NCBI GenBank assembly: GCA_021292165.1
Contig: CM037878.1
Location: 190,091,118 to 190,155,117 of the forward strand
DNA length: 64,000 nucleotides
From: Shinisaurus crocodilurus
Lineage: Eukaryota > Chordata > Lepidosauria > Squamata > Shinisauridae
Direction: 5' to 3'
In this document: piece by piece, positions 60,701 to 64,000 of the stretch
How the letters are laid out: the number at the start of each line of letters is the position of its first letter
How positions within the stretch are numbered: position 1 is the stretch's first letter
The notes under the pieces: model-generated
Databases searched by the model: none
Told to the model about the DNA's origin: nothing
The model's input: the letters and a program-made list of their open reading frames with translations, nothing else
Made by a program: the position numbers and the translations under genes

Positions 60701-61109
60701 ACTATAAAGCAAAAAGTCATATCTTACTTAAGTTTAAGATAGCTGATCAAGAAGTAAAGGCACTTACACTTCTGGTGCTTGAAGATCTACGTATTCCTCG
60801 AATATTAGAAAAGCTCCTTGGGCTTGTTGGAGTTCCGAGAGGAAGAGCAGTAGAAAGATGGGGAGGGCTGGTAGGAGTCAAAGGAGACATCAGATTGCCT
60901 AACATGCTTTGCTTGGAGACACAGTTTATCTGAGTAACATGTTCATTGCTCCCAGCATCACCACTACCAATTTCAATCTTCTCTTCATTGGTTATATTTC
61001 TTAAATAGTCCTTGAGCATCACCTGAGTCGCAGTTTCACTCAACCAGCACAAAAAGAGCTCATCCACTTTCATTTTTAGTACAGGCTGCAAAACTTTCAC
61101 AGCTGGCAT
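18145..61109 (-). CDS. PPP2R3B: PP2A regulatory subunit B'' beta (PR70/PR48 type), complete
   Basis: The product is a nuclear/cytosolic targeting subunit of protein phosphatase 2A. It binds the scaffold and catalytic subunits, and family work links PR70 to CDC6 and replication licensing. Thirteen coding exons with consistent phases give 1740 nt, 579 residues (human PR70 is 575). The N-terminus [20 protein letters not shown] and the C-terminal [15 protein letters not shown] are diagnostic of PPP2R3B rather than PPP2R3A. Two EF-hand loops are seen. The first, at about residues 333-344 ([12 protein letters not shown]), is atypical. The second, at 407-418 ([12 protein letters not shown]), is canonical for calcium. 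The first intron of the long form spans 27 kb and is full of mobile elements. The 5' UTR continues upstream through an acceptor at 61193. The gene is convergent with the STAG-like gene. Confidence 0.96.
18528..18635. repeat. TGCAATCCTATGCA palindromic repeat pair
   Basis: ACAGGATTGCAGCCTTACAG adjoins GTGCAATCCTATGCATGTCT. The second ends CAGAATTGCAGCCT. Two units lie back to back in a PPP2R3B intron. Confidence 0.6.
19616..19722 (-). CDS. PPP2R3B: PPP2R3B coding exon 12
   Basis: 35 codons plus two bases: an acidic start, then [20 protein letters not shown], matching PR70 [17 protein letters not shown]. The donor is gtaagt. Confidence 0.95.
19835..19953 (-). CDS. PPP2R3B: PPP2R3B coding exon 11
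   Basis: Two bases complete Gly, then 39 codons: [39 protein letters not shown]. Donor gtaagt. Confidence 0.95.
20033..20143. repeat. Near-perfect hairpin MITE
   Basis: The left arm GGGTGCAATCCTATGCATGT and right arm ATGCATAGGATTGCACCC are complementary. The stem continues through GTTTAGACAGAAAAAAAGTC, giving a stem of about 45 bp and a short loop. It lies in the intron between PPP2R3B exons 10 and 11. Confidence 0.8.
20631..20806 (-). CDS. PPP2R3B: PPP2R3B coding exon 10 (canonical EF-hand)
   Basis: 58 codons: [56 protein letters not shown]. The loop [12 protein letters not shown] has all calcium-coordinating positions of an EF-hand. Confidence 0.96.
21310..21399 (-). CDS. PPP2R3B: PPP2R3B coding exon 9
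   Basis: One base, 29 codons and two bases: [20 protein letters not shown] then SEEDKKTAT. The acceptor (TTTCAAAG) is purine-rich and weak, with an alternative AG six bases downstream. The frame supports the upstream one. Confidence 0.92.
21530..21715 (-). mobile_element. Antisense tRNA-derived CORE-SINE
   Basis: It contains CAGCCACCCTGTGAGGGAGA, GACTGGCCTAAAGTCACGCA and TTTTGAACCTGGATT, the antisense of the SINE core and tRNA B box. A clearer relative is at 37048-37268. Confidence 0.55.
22413..22461 (-). CDS. PPP2R3B: PPP2R3B coding exon 8 (49-bp microexon-like)
   Basis: A short exon of 49 bp: two bases, 15 codons ([15 protein letters not shown]), two bases. Acceptor TTCACAG, donor gtgtct. 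Confidence 0.93.
22890..23490. mobile_element. Fragment of the CAACAAGCCACCCTGACAA transposon family, partly inverted
   Basis: It carries the complement of the block AGTGCTTTTCAATGGACAGC found at 52669, then AAACATACAAGGAAACTGAC in the same sense as 53044. After that comes the complement of the TGTCACTGG block. The internal orientation differs from the copy at 51.7 kb, so the family contains inverted internal modules. Confidence 0.5.
23494..24112 (-). mobile_element. L2-like LINE 3' end, antisense
   Basis: The - strand encodes scrambled frames of the LINE ORF2 C-terminus: [61 protein letters not shown]. It ends in an (ATT)n run. The copy is frameshifted and 5'-truncated. Confidence 0.8.
24113..24290. 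mobile_element. End fragment of the CAACAAGCCACCCTGACAA family
   Basis: GGGTGGCTTGTTACTGAAAG, AAGCCACCCTGTGGG and GACAACCCATCATGGCTAG match subterminal blocks of the copies at 4.2 and 51.7 kb. Confidence 0.5.
25137..25293 (-). CDS. PPP2R3B: PPP2R3B coding exon 7 (first EF-hand)
   Basis: This exon is 52 codons plus one base: [34 protein letters not shown]. The EF-hand loop [12 protein letters not shown] has Asp at positions 1, 3, 5 and 9 but Asp rather than Glu at 12 and no Gly at 6, as in human PR70. Confidence 0.95.
25331..25446. repeat. Hairpin MITE, same family as 20033-20143
   Basis: The arms GATGCAATCCTATGCATGTT and CTTGCATAGGATTTCACC flank TTTAGACAGAAAAAGGT and its complement. It lies 37 bp upstream of the PPP2R3B exon 7 acceptor. 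Confidence 0.75.
25550..25810. repeat. Palindromic AACCCAGAGTT-type element
   Basis: The inverted segments CTGGGTTGTTTAACCCC and GGGTTAAACAACTCAGAATT, with GGTTCGGATGTCATGA, recall the GTTGTCATGTCCGAAC modules of the larger transposon family. The limits are uncertain. Confidence 0.35.
26865..27252. mobile_element. hAT MITE carrying a (CA)n tract
   Basis: The ends TAGGTGGGGAACCTTTTTTG and CGTGGGCCAGATGTTCACC are inverted versions of the GGGGAAC...GGCC hAT termini. A (CA)n microsatellite lies at about 26983-27017. Confidence 0.55.
27558..27644 (-). CDS. PPP2R3B: PPP2R3B coding exon 6
   Basis: This exon is 29 whole codons: [19 protein letters not shown] then [10 protein letters not shown]. Acceptor TTCAG, donor gtatga. 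Confidence 0.95.
28059..28170. mobile_element. Palindromic hAT MITE
   Basis: The 112-bp copy from CAGCCTTTCCCAATCTGGTG to GGTTGGGGAAGGCTG is flanked by TTATATTG and CTATATTG, a 7/8 match to an 8-bp duplication. Confidence 0.8.
28201..28336. mobile_element. Palindromic hAT MITE with perfect 8-bp duplication
   Basis: It is 136 bp with arms AGGGCTCTCCAACCTTGGGT and its exact complement. GTCTAGAG lies at both 28193-28200 and 28337-28344. It is a second, distinct MITE family 30 bp from the previous one. Confidence 0.88.
28383..28590 (-). mobile_element. CR1 LINE 3' end, antisense
   Basis: It starts with the characteristic CR1 terminal repeat ATAGAATCATAGAA, then GAGTTGGAAGGGGCCTACAG and CGAGTCCAACCCCCTGCTCA, and runs into the CR1 3' UTR. 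Confidence 0.8.
28692..28912. repeat. Fragment related to the GGGTTGTT transposon modules
   Basis: GTGGGTTGTTGATGTGG and AACAAACCACCCACAACCC form inverted modules like those at 25.5 and 37.4 kb. The assignment is weak. Confidence 0.3.
29195..29680 (-). mobile_element. L2-like LINE 3' end, antisense
   Basis: TTTATTTATTTATCTAGCTG, then CTGGGCAGCTCACAATATAA. The - strand encodes [19 protein letters not shown], the L2-type ORF2 C-terminal motif. Confidence 0.7.
30156..30230 (-). CDS. PPP2R3B: PPP2R3B coding exon 5
   Basis: This exon is 25 whole codons: [18 protein letters not shown] then HSRYITT. Both splice sites are consensus (TCTTAG, gtaagt). Confidence 0.95.
30390..30527. mobile_element. 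Palindromic hAT MITE with perfect 8-bp duplication
   Basis: 138 bp, arms GCAGCCTTCCCCAACCTGG and the complement at the right end. TGTATACT flanks at 30382-30389 and 30528-30535. Confidence 0.85.
31087..31189 (-). CDS. PPP2R3B: PPP2R3B coding exon 4
   Basis: One base completes Lys, then 34 codons: [16 protein letters not shown] and [17 protein letters not shown]. These are near-identical to the family. Donor gtaaat. Confidence 0.95.
31650..31753 (-). CDS. PPP2R3B: PPP2R3B coding exon 3
   Basis: This exon is 34 codons plus two bases. It encodes [34 protein letters not shown]. The human protein reads FYGAGGERTG; the Cys replacing Gly here is a local oddity. Confidence 0.94.
32271..32376. mobile_element. 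Palindromic hAT MITE, shortened
   Basis: CAGCCTTCTCCAAGATGTG at the left and CCAGGTTGGGGGAGGCTG at the right, with inner CCAGCATGGCCATTGGCTGA. Confidence 0.65.
32795..32880. repeat. TGCAATCCTATGCA short repeat
   Basis: TCTGCAATCCTATGCATAGT followed by CTGGGAGTAAGCTCCACTGA, the typical left half of the unit. Confidence 0.6.
33393..33485. repeat. Short palindromic repeat (GGGAGTAAGC unit)
   Basis: TATCTGGGAGTAAGCACTAC near the start and ACATAGGATTGCAAC at the end mark a degenerate copy. Confidence 0.5.
33562..33747 (-). CDS. PPP2R3B: PPP2R3B coding exon 2
   Basis: This exon is 62 whole codons, acceptor CTGTAG, donor gtgagt. It encodes [21 protein letters not shown] and [15 protein letters not shown], matching PR70 (IPTFYFPRG, DAVISKIESTF). 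It is the common exon that both first exons can join. Confidence 0.95.
33836..33925. repeat. TGCAATCCT short palindromic repeat
   Basis: AGGCTGCAATCCTGCACACA, CTGGGAGTAAACCTCATTGA, and a terminal TATAGGATTGC. It lies 90 bp upstream of PPP2R3B exon 2 on the - strand. Confidence 0.6.
34603..34860. mobile_element. hAT MITE fragment
   Basis: GTGATGGGGAACCTCCAGCC and ATTTGGCCCATGG are the left terminal region of a GGGGAACCT-type hAT element. A GC-richer interior follows. Confidence 0.45.
34866..35095 (+). mobile_element. CR1 LINE 3' fragment, sense
   Basis: AGGAAGTACTTCTTCACACA, GATATAGTGATGGCTACCAA and TTAGACAAATTCATGGAG are standard CR1 3' region sequence. The antisense of the same region is seen at 40.5 kb. 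Confidence 0.75.
35247..35336. repeat. TGCAATCCTATACA short palindromic repeat
   Basis: It begins TCTGCAATACTATATACACT, has CATTGAACTCAATGAGATTT in the middle and ends GCAGGATTGCATTG. Confidence 0.6.
35455..35800 (+). pseudogene. LINE ORF2 C-terminal fragment with CCHH zinc finger
   Basis: At 35499-35693 the frame encodes a basic linker ([13 protein letters not shown]) and [19 protein letters not shown] with TH following, then a stop. This CxxC...SRIGLxSHxxxH finger is typical of the extreme C-terminus of some non-LTR retrotransposon polyproteins. The upstream part is in another frame (ENWEALAHE), so the copy is frameshifted and truncated. The LINE clade is not certain. Confidence 0.55.
35918..35963 (+). 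repeat. (TA)n(TG)n compound microsatellite
   Basis: A TA run of about 9 units is followed by a TG run of about 12. Confidence 0.9.
36668..36732 (+). repeat. (TG)n(AG)n microsatellite
   Basis: GTGTGTGTCTGTG is followed by about 24 GA units. The open frames through it encode only Arg-Glu or Leu-Ser repeats. Confidence 0.9.
36877..37036. mobile_element. Palindromic hAT MITE
   Basis: TTGGTGCCCTCTGGATGAGT, ACTACAATTCCCATC, then the inverted GTAGTCCAACACATCTGGAA and CACCAGGTTGGGGAAAG. Confidence 0.65.
37048..37268 (-). mobile_element. tRNA-derived SINE, antisense
   Basis: It starts TTTATTTATTTCATTTATAC and CCCGCCTTTTTTCCTGCAAG, then ACAACCCTGTGAGGTAGG. It ends in CTAGTCCCAGTCCAGCACTC, the complement of a tRNA-like head with B box GACTAGAACCC upstream. 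Confidence 0.7.
37445..37640. repeat. Palindromic AATAAACCATGGTTTATT element
   Basis: A perfect 18-bp palindrome AATAAACCATGGTTTATT is followed by ATCATAACATCCGAACCAG. TGGTTTGTAATCCGAGATTA opens the left side. It resembles the 25.5 and 26.4 kb elements. Confidence 0.4.
37680..37845 (+). mobile_element. 5S rRNA-derived SINE with CR1-like tail
   Basis: This is a better copy than 16595-16756. GAAAGCTAAGCAGGGTCAGG and TTACTTGGATGGGAGACC match the 5S rRNA gene. GGGCTCGATAGCCTTGTAGG and TCCTTCCAACTCTAT match the CR1 tail. Confidence 0.85.
37846..38782. other. PPP2R3B: PPP2R3B intron, no recognised feature
   Basis: A/T-rich sequence with no repeat or exon that I can recognise. Confidence 0.5.
38783..38968 (-). 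mobile_element. tRNA-Ala-derived SINE, antisense
   Basis: The complement of 38910-38968 reads GGGCTGTAGCTCAGTGGTAG, AGCATATGCTTTGCATGAAG, then GTTCAATCCCCGCC. This is a tRNA-Ala(TGC)-like head with A and B boxes. The body ends at CATAGGAAGCTGCCTTATAT. Confidence 0.8.
39012..39034 (+). repeat. (TTAA)n microsatellite
   Basis: Five to six TAAT units follow GGCTAAATA. Confidence 0.85.
42100..42315 (-). pseudogene. TXNDC5: Captured TXNDC5 first exon (inside TIR transposon)
   Basis: On the - strand the frame ending at 42100 encodes [27 protein letters not shown] and [11 protein letters not shown]. This is the end of exon 1 of TXNDC5 (ERp46, an ER thioredoxin-domain protein; human: DPHSKHLYTADM, FVMFFAPW). 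It is followed by an intact gtgagc donor at the same codon position. A start with ideal Kozak context lies at 42315, but the 216 nt to the donor show a one-base frame error between signal peptide and mature part. Flanking GC-rich DNA (about 42000-42480) is probably its promoter, 5' UTR and start of intron 1. Retention of the donor means a DNA-level, not RNA-mediated, copy. Confidence 0.72.
42550..42902. mobile_element. hAT MITE with perfect 8-bp duplication, nested
   Basis: CAGTGCTTCTCAAATAGTGG at the left and AATTGAGAAGCACTG at the right are inverted. GCTTGGAC is found at 42542-42549 and 42903-42910. It is inserted in the TIR transposon, so it is the youngest layer of the stack. Confidence 0.9.
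43691..48715. other. PPP2R3B: PPP2R3B intron, sparse repeats
   Basis: Mostly A/T-rich unique-looking sequence. Small items are an L2-type tail start at about 44825 (ATGTCCCGCCTTTCAGGC), a hAT-like end at about 45301 (AGTCGTCTTTAACTTTTTAA), a TTGCAGCCTTA repeat end near 45513 and (AAAC)n at 45516-45537. A GT/GA tract lies at 46355-46381. No exon was recognised. Confidence 0.45.
47650..47677 (+). repeat. (TGCA)n microsatellite
   Basis: About seven CATG units in a row; self-complementary, so a potential cruciform. Confidence 0.9.
48716..48847 (-). CDS. PPP2R3B: PPP2R3B alternative first exon (PR72-like N-terminus)
   Basis: An ATG at 48847 opens 44 codons ending at a gtttgt donor in phase 0, so it joins directly to the exon at 33747. 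The peptide starts [18 protein letters not shown] and contains [18 protein letters not shown]. It is nearly identical to the N-terminus of the PR72 isoform of the paralogue PPP2R3A. The predicted isoform has 509 residues. An internal promoter just upstream is implied; no obvious CpG island is seen there. Confidence 0.88.
48848..50335. other. PPP2R3B: Upstream of the alternative PPP2R3B exon, no recognised repeat
   Basis: On the - strand this is the likely location of the internal promoter for the PR72-like isoform. It is not CpG-rich. The open frame continues upstream of the ATG at 48847 without a further in-frame ATG that matches the family. Confidence 0.35.
50340..50436. repeat. Short palindromic repeat (AAGTCTTGAGTTCAATGGGA unit)
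   Basis: TTTACAGCCCCATCTTATGT at the left, TTGAGTTCAATGGGACTTAT in the centre, GGGATCACAGCCC at the right. Confidence 0.5.
50755..51180. mobile_element. GC-rich non-autonomous element with AATCCTAT ends
   Basis: GCAATCCTATGGATTATGCT opens and AACAATCCTATATTCCC closes a block that is much more GC-rich than its surroundings. It resembles 61418-61855 in layout. No coding content was recognised. Confidence 0.4.
51440..51695. mobile_element. Tc1/mariner (Tigger-like) MITE
   Basis: The ends CAGGCAGTCCCCGAGTTAAG and AACTTGGGGACTGCCTG are inverted and flanked by TA on each side; 256 bp in all. There is no transposase. Confidence 0.85.
51708..53458 (+). mobile_element. Non-autonomous transposon, CAACAAGCCACCCTGACAA family, interrupted
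   Basis: This is the longest copy of the family, with GGGCAACAAGCCACCCTGAC, GTTGTCGTGTTGTCCGAACC, TGTCACTGGGTTCC, AGTGCTTTTCAATGGACAGC and GAAACATACAAGGCAATTGA. It ends near GGCTTAGCGTGACATACAAC. A Tigger-like MITE sits inside at 52757-53007. Long internal inverted segments (AAATTTAATGGCTGAGAAG and a later complement near 52240) are present. Confidence 0.55.
52757..53007. mobile_element. Tc1/mariner-like MITE, nested
   Basis: CAGTAATACCTTGGATTGCA at the left and CAATCCAAGGCATGACTG at the right, with TA on both sides; 251 bp. Confidence 0.85.
54100..56135 (+). pseudogene. CR1 LINE ORF2 remnant (endonuclease and reverse transcriptase)
   Basis: Endonuclease pieces appear at 54230-54600 ([13 protein letters not shown], then frameshifts). 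The reverse transcriptase follows at 55236-55980: [76 protein letters not shown] and the catalytic FADDTKLGG (Asp-Asp at about 55905). [16 protein letters not shown] follows at 56012. There are several frameshifts, and it breaks off at about 56135 without the 3' end. It is a dead copy, sense to the + strand and antisense to PPP2R3B. Confidence 0.9.
56250..56337. repeat. TGCAATCCTATACA short palindromic repeat, well preserved
   Basis: GCTGCAATCCTATACACATT, CCATTGAACTCAGTGGGACT, GTATAGGATTGCC: both arms and the internal palindrome are intact. Confidence 0.7.
57472..57603. mobile_element. Palindromic hAT-like MITE (GGGCAGAAG arms)
   Basis: GTGGGCAGAAGATGGATCTC and GAGATCTACCTTCTGCCCAC are inverted, with GTTTTGGACTTTAACTGCC inside. 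It is a third palindromic MITE type. Confidence 0.7.
57604..60767. other. PPP2R3B: PPP2R3B intron, no recognised feature
   Basis: About 3.1 kb of largely A/T-rich sequence next to coding exon 1. No clear repeat, exon or RNA gene was seen. Confidence 0.5.
60768..61109 (-). CDS. PPP2R3B: PPP2R3B coding exon 1 (long, PR70-type N-terminus)
   Basis: This exon is 114 codons from the ATG at 61109 to a gtaagt donor. It encodes [20 protein letters not shown] then a Ser/Thr/Pro-rich linker ending RRSSSTRS, as in PR70. I chose this ATG because the family starts with MPxxKVLQPVL. The open frame upstream has no ATG. Confidence 0.95.
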
Positions 61110-61193
61110 TTTTCCTCTTCTTGATTTACTTTCTTGCTTCAACAGAATTGCTGCAGTTCTCGGTTAAGATTAAATGGTTTTCCACTTTATTTC
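61110..61193 (-). other. PPP2R3B: PPP2R3B 5' UTR segment with upstream splice acceptor
   Basis: On the - strand a pyrimidine-rich tract ending GTTTCAG precedes 61193. The start-codon exon therefore probably begins there and a non-coding first exon and promoter lie beyond the window. Confidence 0.6.
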
Positions 61194-61417
61194 CTGAAAC
61201 ACAAAATTTCTATTTAAAGAGATTTCATTTAAGAACATATTGATTAGGAGTATGTCAAGATGGAACACTGGAATTGGTCTAACAGCATAAAATATGCAAG
61301 AAAAGATATTACTGAATCATGGTAAGGGTTTATTAGCATTACAACCAAGTTTTAGACTGTGAAGGGAAAAGATGTCTGCCTGCTGAGGGACAAGTTTACA
61401 AAGCATTTTATAAGACA

Positions 61418-61855
61418 TTTAGGGCGCAATCCTATGGCTACTAGACAGAGTCTAGACAGCCGTAGGAGAGGTCGGAGTCCCAGCTCCAACCTAAGAAACG
61501 CACTCCGAGGCAGGAGCTGGGACTCTGACCTTGGAGTGCCCTCCCTCTGCCCTTGCAGCTGGCGTGGAAAGAACCGCGCTGGCCACAGCTCTGCAGTCGG
61601 AAGACCGACCTCAGAGCCAGAGGTTTCTTGGCGTTCTGGGAAGTGGGGAAGGGAGAGGCTCTGCCATGATATGTAGTATCCTGGTGGTGCCTCAGCCTGT
61701 CCTCACGCTGTGGGGTGAAAGATTTAGACAGCCATCTAAGCCTTTTGCAGGGTGGGAGGAGCGCGGAGGCGACCTTCGCCTTCATGCTCCTTCCGCTCTC
61801 GATAGGATGCCCATAATCCTCCAAGCTCAGAGGATTATGGGCAGCCACATTGGAT
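61418..61855. mobile_element. GC-rich non-autonomous element with AATCCTAT-type ends
   Basis: AGGGCGCAATCCTATGGCTA at the left and CATTGGATTACACTGCCT at the right look like degenerate inverted ends. An internal inverted pair flanks GTCGGAGTCCCAGCTCC and GGAGCTGGGACTCTGACC. No gene match was recognised. It lies in the 5' intron of PPP2R3B. Confidence 0.45.
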
Positions 61856-62131
61856 TACACTGCCTGGCATATTTATTGAGGAATATGTACTTTTGCAGGG
61901 ATTTGAGCTGGTGTCTACATAGATCACTTTTTGCTGTCTTTCATAACTTCTCATTTTATTACCGTAACTTAATTTTTATTATGATGAAATGGGTATAGTT
62001 ATGACAATCAACGTGGGCACAGAAAGTAGAGCTAGCTATCAGGGCAAATACTGAATATGGCATAGTGTGTAGTGGCTAAGAGCATAAGCCAAGACATCCC
62101 TGAAGGTCTTAGGCATGATACTATTCTCTTA

Positions 62132-62266
62132 GGGCACAATCCTATGCAAGTTTAGGCAGAAAAAAGACCTAGAACTCCCAGCATTCCCCAGCCAGACATG
62201 TTGGCAGGGGAAAGCGCGAATTGTAGGACTTTTTTCTGTCTAGGCTTGCATAGGATTGCACCCTTA
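62132..62266. repeat. Hairpin MITE, same family as 20033-20143
   Basis: AGGGCACAATCCTATGCAAG and CTTGCATAGGATTGCACCCT arms with TTAGGCAGAAAAAAG inside and its complement. Confidence 0.75.
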
Positions 62267-62385
62267 TCCTCAAGTCATTAATGACAGTACCAGCCTGCCT
62301 TACTGTGCTGTTGTAAGGATTGAGGCATGTGCTTTGAATACTGAAAGAGTGCTATGTAGCTTTTTCCACATCCAGATGCACACCC

Positions 62386-62522
62386 TTTCCCAATCTGGTG
62401 CCTTTGCAGATGTTTTGGACTACAACCCCCAGCATTCCTGATCATTGGCCATGCTGGCTGGGGCTGATGGGAGTTGAAGTATAAGCCAAGACATATGGAG
62501 GGCAACAGGTTGGGAAGACTGA
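62386..62522. mobile_element. Palindromic hAT MITE
   Basis: CCTTTCCCAATCTGGTGCC, GTTTTGGACTACAACCCCCA, CCATGCTGGCTGGGGCTGAT, CAACAGGTTGGGAAGACTG. Confidence 0.7.
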
Positions 62523-62751
62523 TGTACGGACATCTGCAGCTGGGTACCAAGAAAAAAGAATGGAAGCACAGCCAGGGTTGTTGCATCCAGTTAGATCCAC
62601 CGTTATCTCTAATAAGGCTTTCTTATACATTGTTTTATTTATGTACTACATTTCTAGACCGCCCAATAGCCAAAGCTCTTCCCTTACTACACCTCCCCTA
62701 GTACAACTGTACTAAGAAAACAGCAGTTTAGTATGTTGAGAAGACTGGTAG

Positions 62752-62838
62752 GTTGAAATCCTAGACCTACTTACCTGGAAGCAATGTCCATTGAACTTGG
62801 TGGGATTTACTTCTAAGTAGATATGTATAGGATTGGGC
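62752..62838. repeat. Short palindromic repeat
   Basis: CCATTGAACTTGGTGGGATT and GTATAGGATTGGGC mark a copy of the TGCAATCCTATACA family. Confidence 0.55.
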
Positions 62839-62839
62839 A

Positions 62840-64000
62840 GTTAATGACTAAAACATTCCCGCTATGCCCCAGAGGATAGCGAAAAGTGGATACAATCTAG
62901 GATGCTTCCAGTTAGACTGTTCCTAATGCTACCAATCAAAATACATTGTGCAGCTATTCTGCTTTCCTCCGTAATTGATTTTTTGTGGAAAGAAAAGGGC
63001 AGAAGTAGTGGTAGGAAAACACAAGAAGGTTACAAGTGGAACACAATGTTGTCTGGATCACCTGTAAAATGCCATGAATGAGACAGGGCGATAACACAAT
63101 AAAGAGCCTTGTCTGGAAGCATCCCCAGTGGGCCAGCAAAAGAAATCAGGTTTTTTTCCTCTTTTTTTTAACAGAGTTAAGGGATAGTCCTACCACAGTA
63201 GAATAGGTTTTATTTTACAGAATACTTTCTGGTAGAATTCTTGATTCCTTACCATAAACAGCAGAGTGTAAACTCCAGCTTTTTTGCCACATATAGGGTA
63301 AAACACAGCTGCCCAAGGGGGCAGGTTAATGGAAAGGAGACAACTCAGGAAGCTGAAAATTCACAAAAATCTCACAGAACACGAGGCAAGCATGTCCACA
63401 TCTTACATAACGTATTTCACAAGCTCTCAGTATAGCCACTGTTCAATGAAACATCACACGGGCGTGTTTTAGGTTTTGCTAAGTGATCATAAGCAACTGA
63501 AGAACCAGAAGTAAGAGGACACGGTAGTGTTGTTGTTTTTTATGTTATTGGAAATGAACACACTATTAGTCTTATTCTAGATTAGATTTGCAAGCATATT
63601 CACAGGTTTATAAAACAGTTAGGCAAAGCTTATAAAGGCATCATTCCTGCTCTTGATTTCTTTCTTTAGGGAACACCAGCTGGAAGTCCATTCCTTAATC
63701 TCAGGATGGGATTAAGGCTGAGGGAATGGGTTCTGTTCTGGGATGGTAAGAAAATGACATTCTTTATTATTTCATTTGTTCCATGGCTGGGGGGGAAGGT
63801 GCTGGAACTGAGCAATAGCTCAAATTAAGCTCTGCCTCAACCTCCTATATATACAATAACCAAGTTTGTCAACACGTGAACCCTAAAACCTACAGAGAAT
63901 ATTCTTGTACTGTAACTTCAAAACTTCCTTTAAAGGCAGCACATCCTCCCCAGCCAGCATGGCCATCTCAGAAAGGGGGAGCACAGTCAGAACACAAGCA
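62840..64000. other. Window end, no recognised feature
   Basis: This is presumed 5' intron of PPP2R3B, A/T-rich. No exon, CpG island or clear repeat was seen. The promoter of the long isoform must lie beyond. Confidence 0.4.

Noticed and set aside
18145..61109. Assignment of the phosphatase subunit to PPP2R3A
   Set aside because: The [20 protein letters not shown] start and RPFF..PS.LA.VDL end fit PPP2R3B. Only the alternative exon at 48.7 kb resembles a PPP2R3A isoform.

Overview
The window is vertebrate nuclear DNA, most likely from a squamate reptile (lizard or snake). I infer this from intron-rich conserved genes set in a dense mix of CR1 and L2 LINE fragments, hAT palindromic MITEs, tRNA- and 5S-derived SINEs and the short hairpin repeats that begin TGCAATCCTATGCA. 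The species cannot be named from the sequence.

Two real protein-coding genes are present, arranged tail to tail. From about 2.1 to 14.5 kb on the + strand lie the last eight visible coding exons of a STAG/SA cohesin-subunit gene, whose 5' part is outside the window. It is clearly STAG family but much more divergent than STAG1 or STAG2. From 61.1 back to 18.1 kb on the - strand lies a complete PPP2R3B coding region: 13 coding exons, 579 codons, all splice phases compatible. It encodes the PR70/PR48-type B'' regulatory subunit of protein phosphatase 2A. An additional in-phase first exon at 48.7-48.8 kb encodes a PR72-like N-terminus and predicts a second isoform of 509 residues. The two 3' ends are separated by roughly 0.7 kb.

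Introns and flanks are filled with mobile elements. The most striking is at 40.2-43.7 kb. An antisense CR1 LINE is interrupted by a terminal-inverted-repeat DNA transposon (41.69-43.14 kb, TA target duplication), which is itself interrupted by a hAT MITE with a perfect 8-bp duplication. The TIR transposon carries a GC-rich insert matching the first exon of TXNDC5, including a strong Kozak start and an intact splice donor. This looks like a host exon captured at DNA level by a transposon. A sense CR1 copy with endonuclease and reverse-transcriptase remnants lies at 54.1-56.1 kb.

The first 2 kb are mostly transposon debris, including a GC-rich 0.41-kb tandem duplication. The last 2.8 kb (61.2-64 kb) lie in the 5' intron of PPP2R3B and contain further MITEs. 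No functional rRNA, tRNA, CRISPR or prokaryotic-type feature was found.
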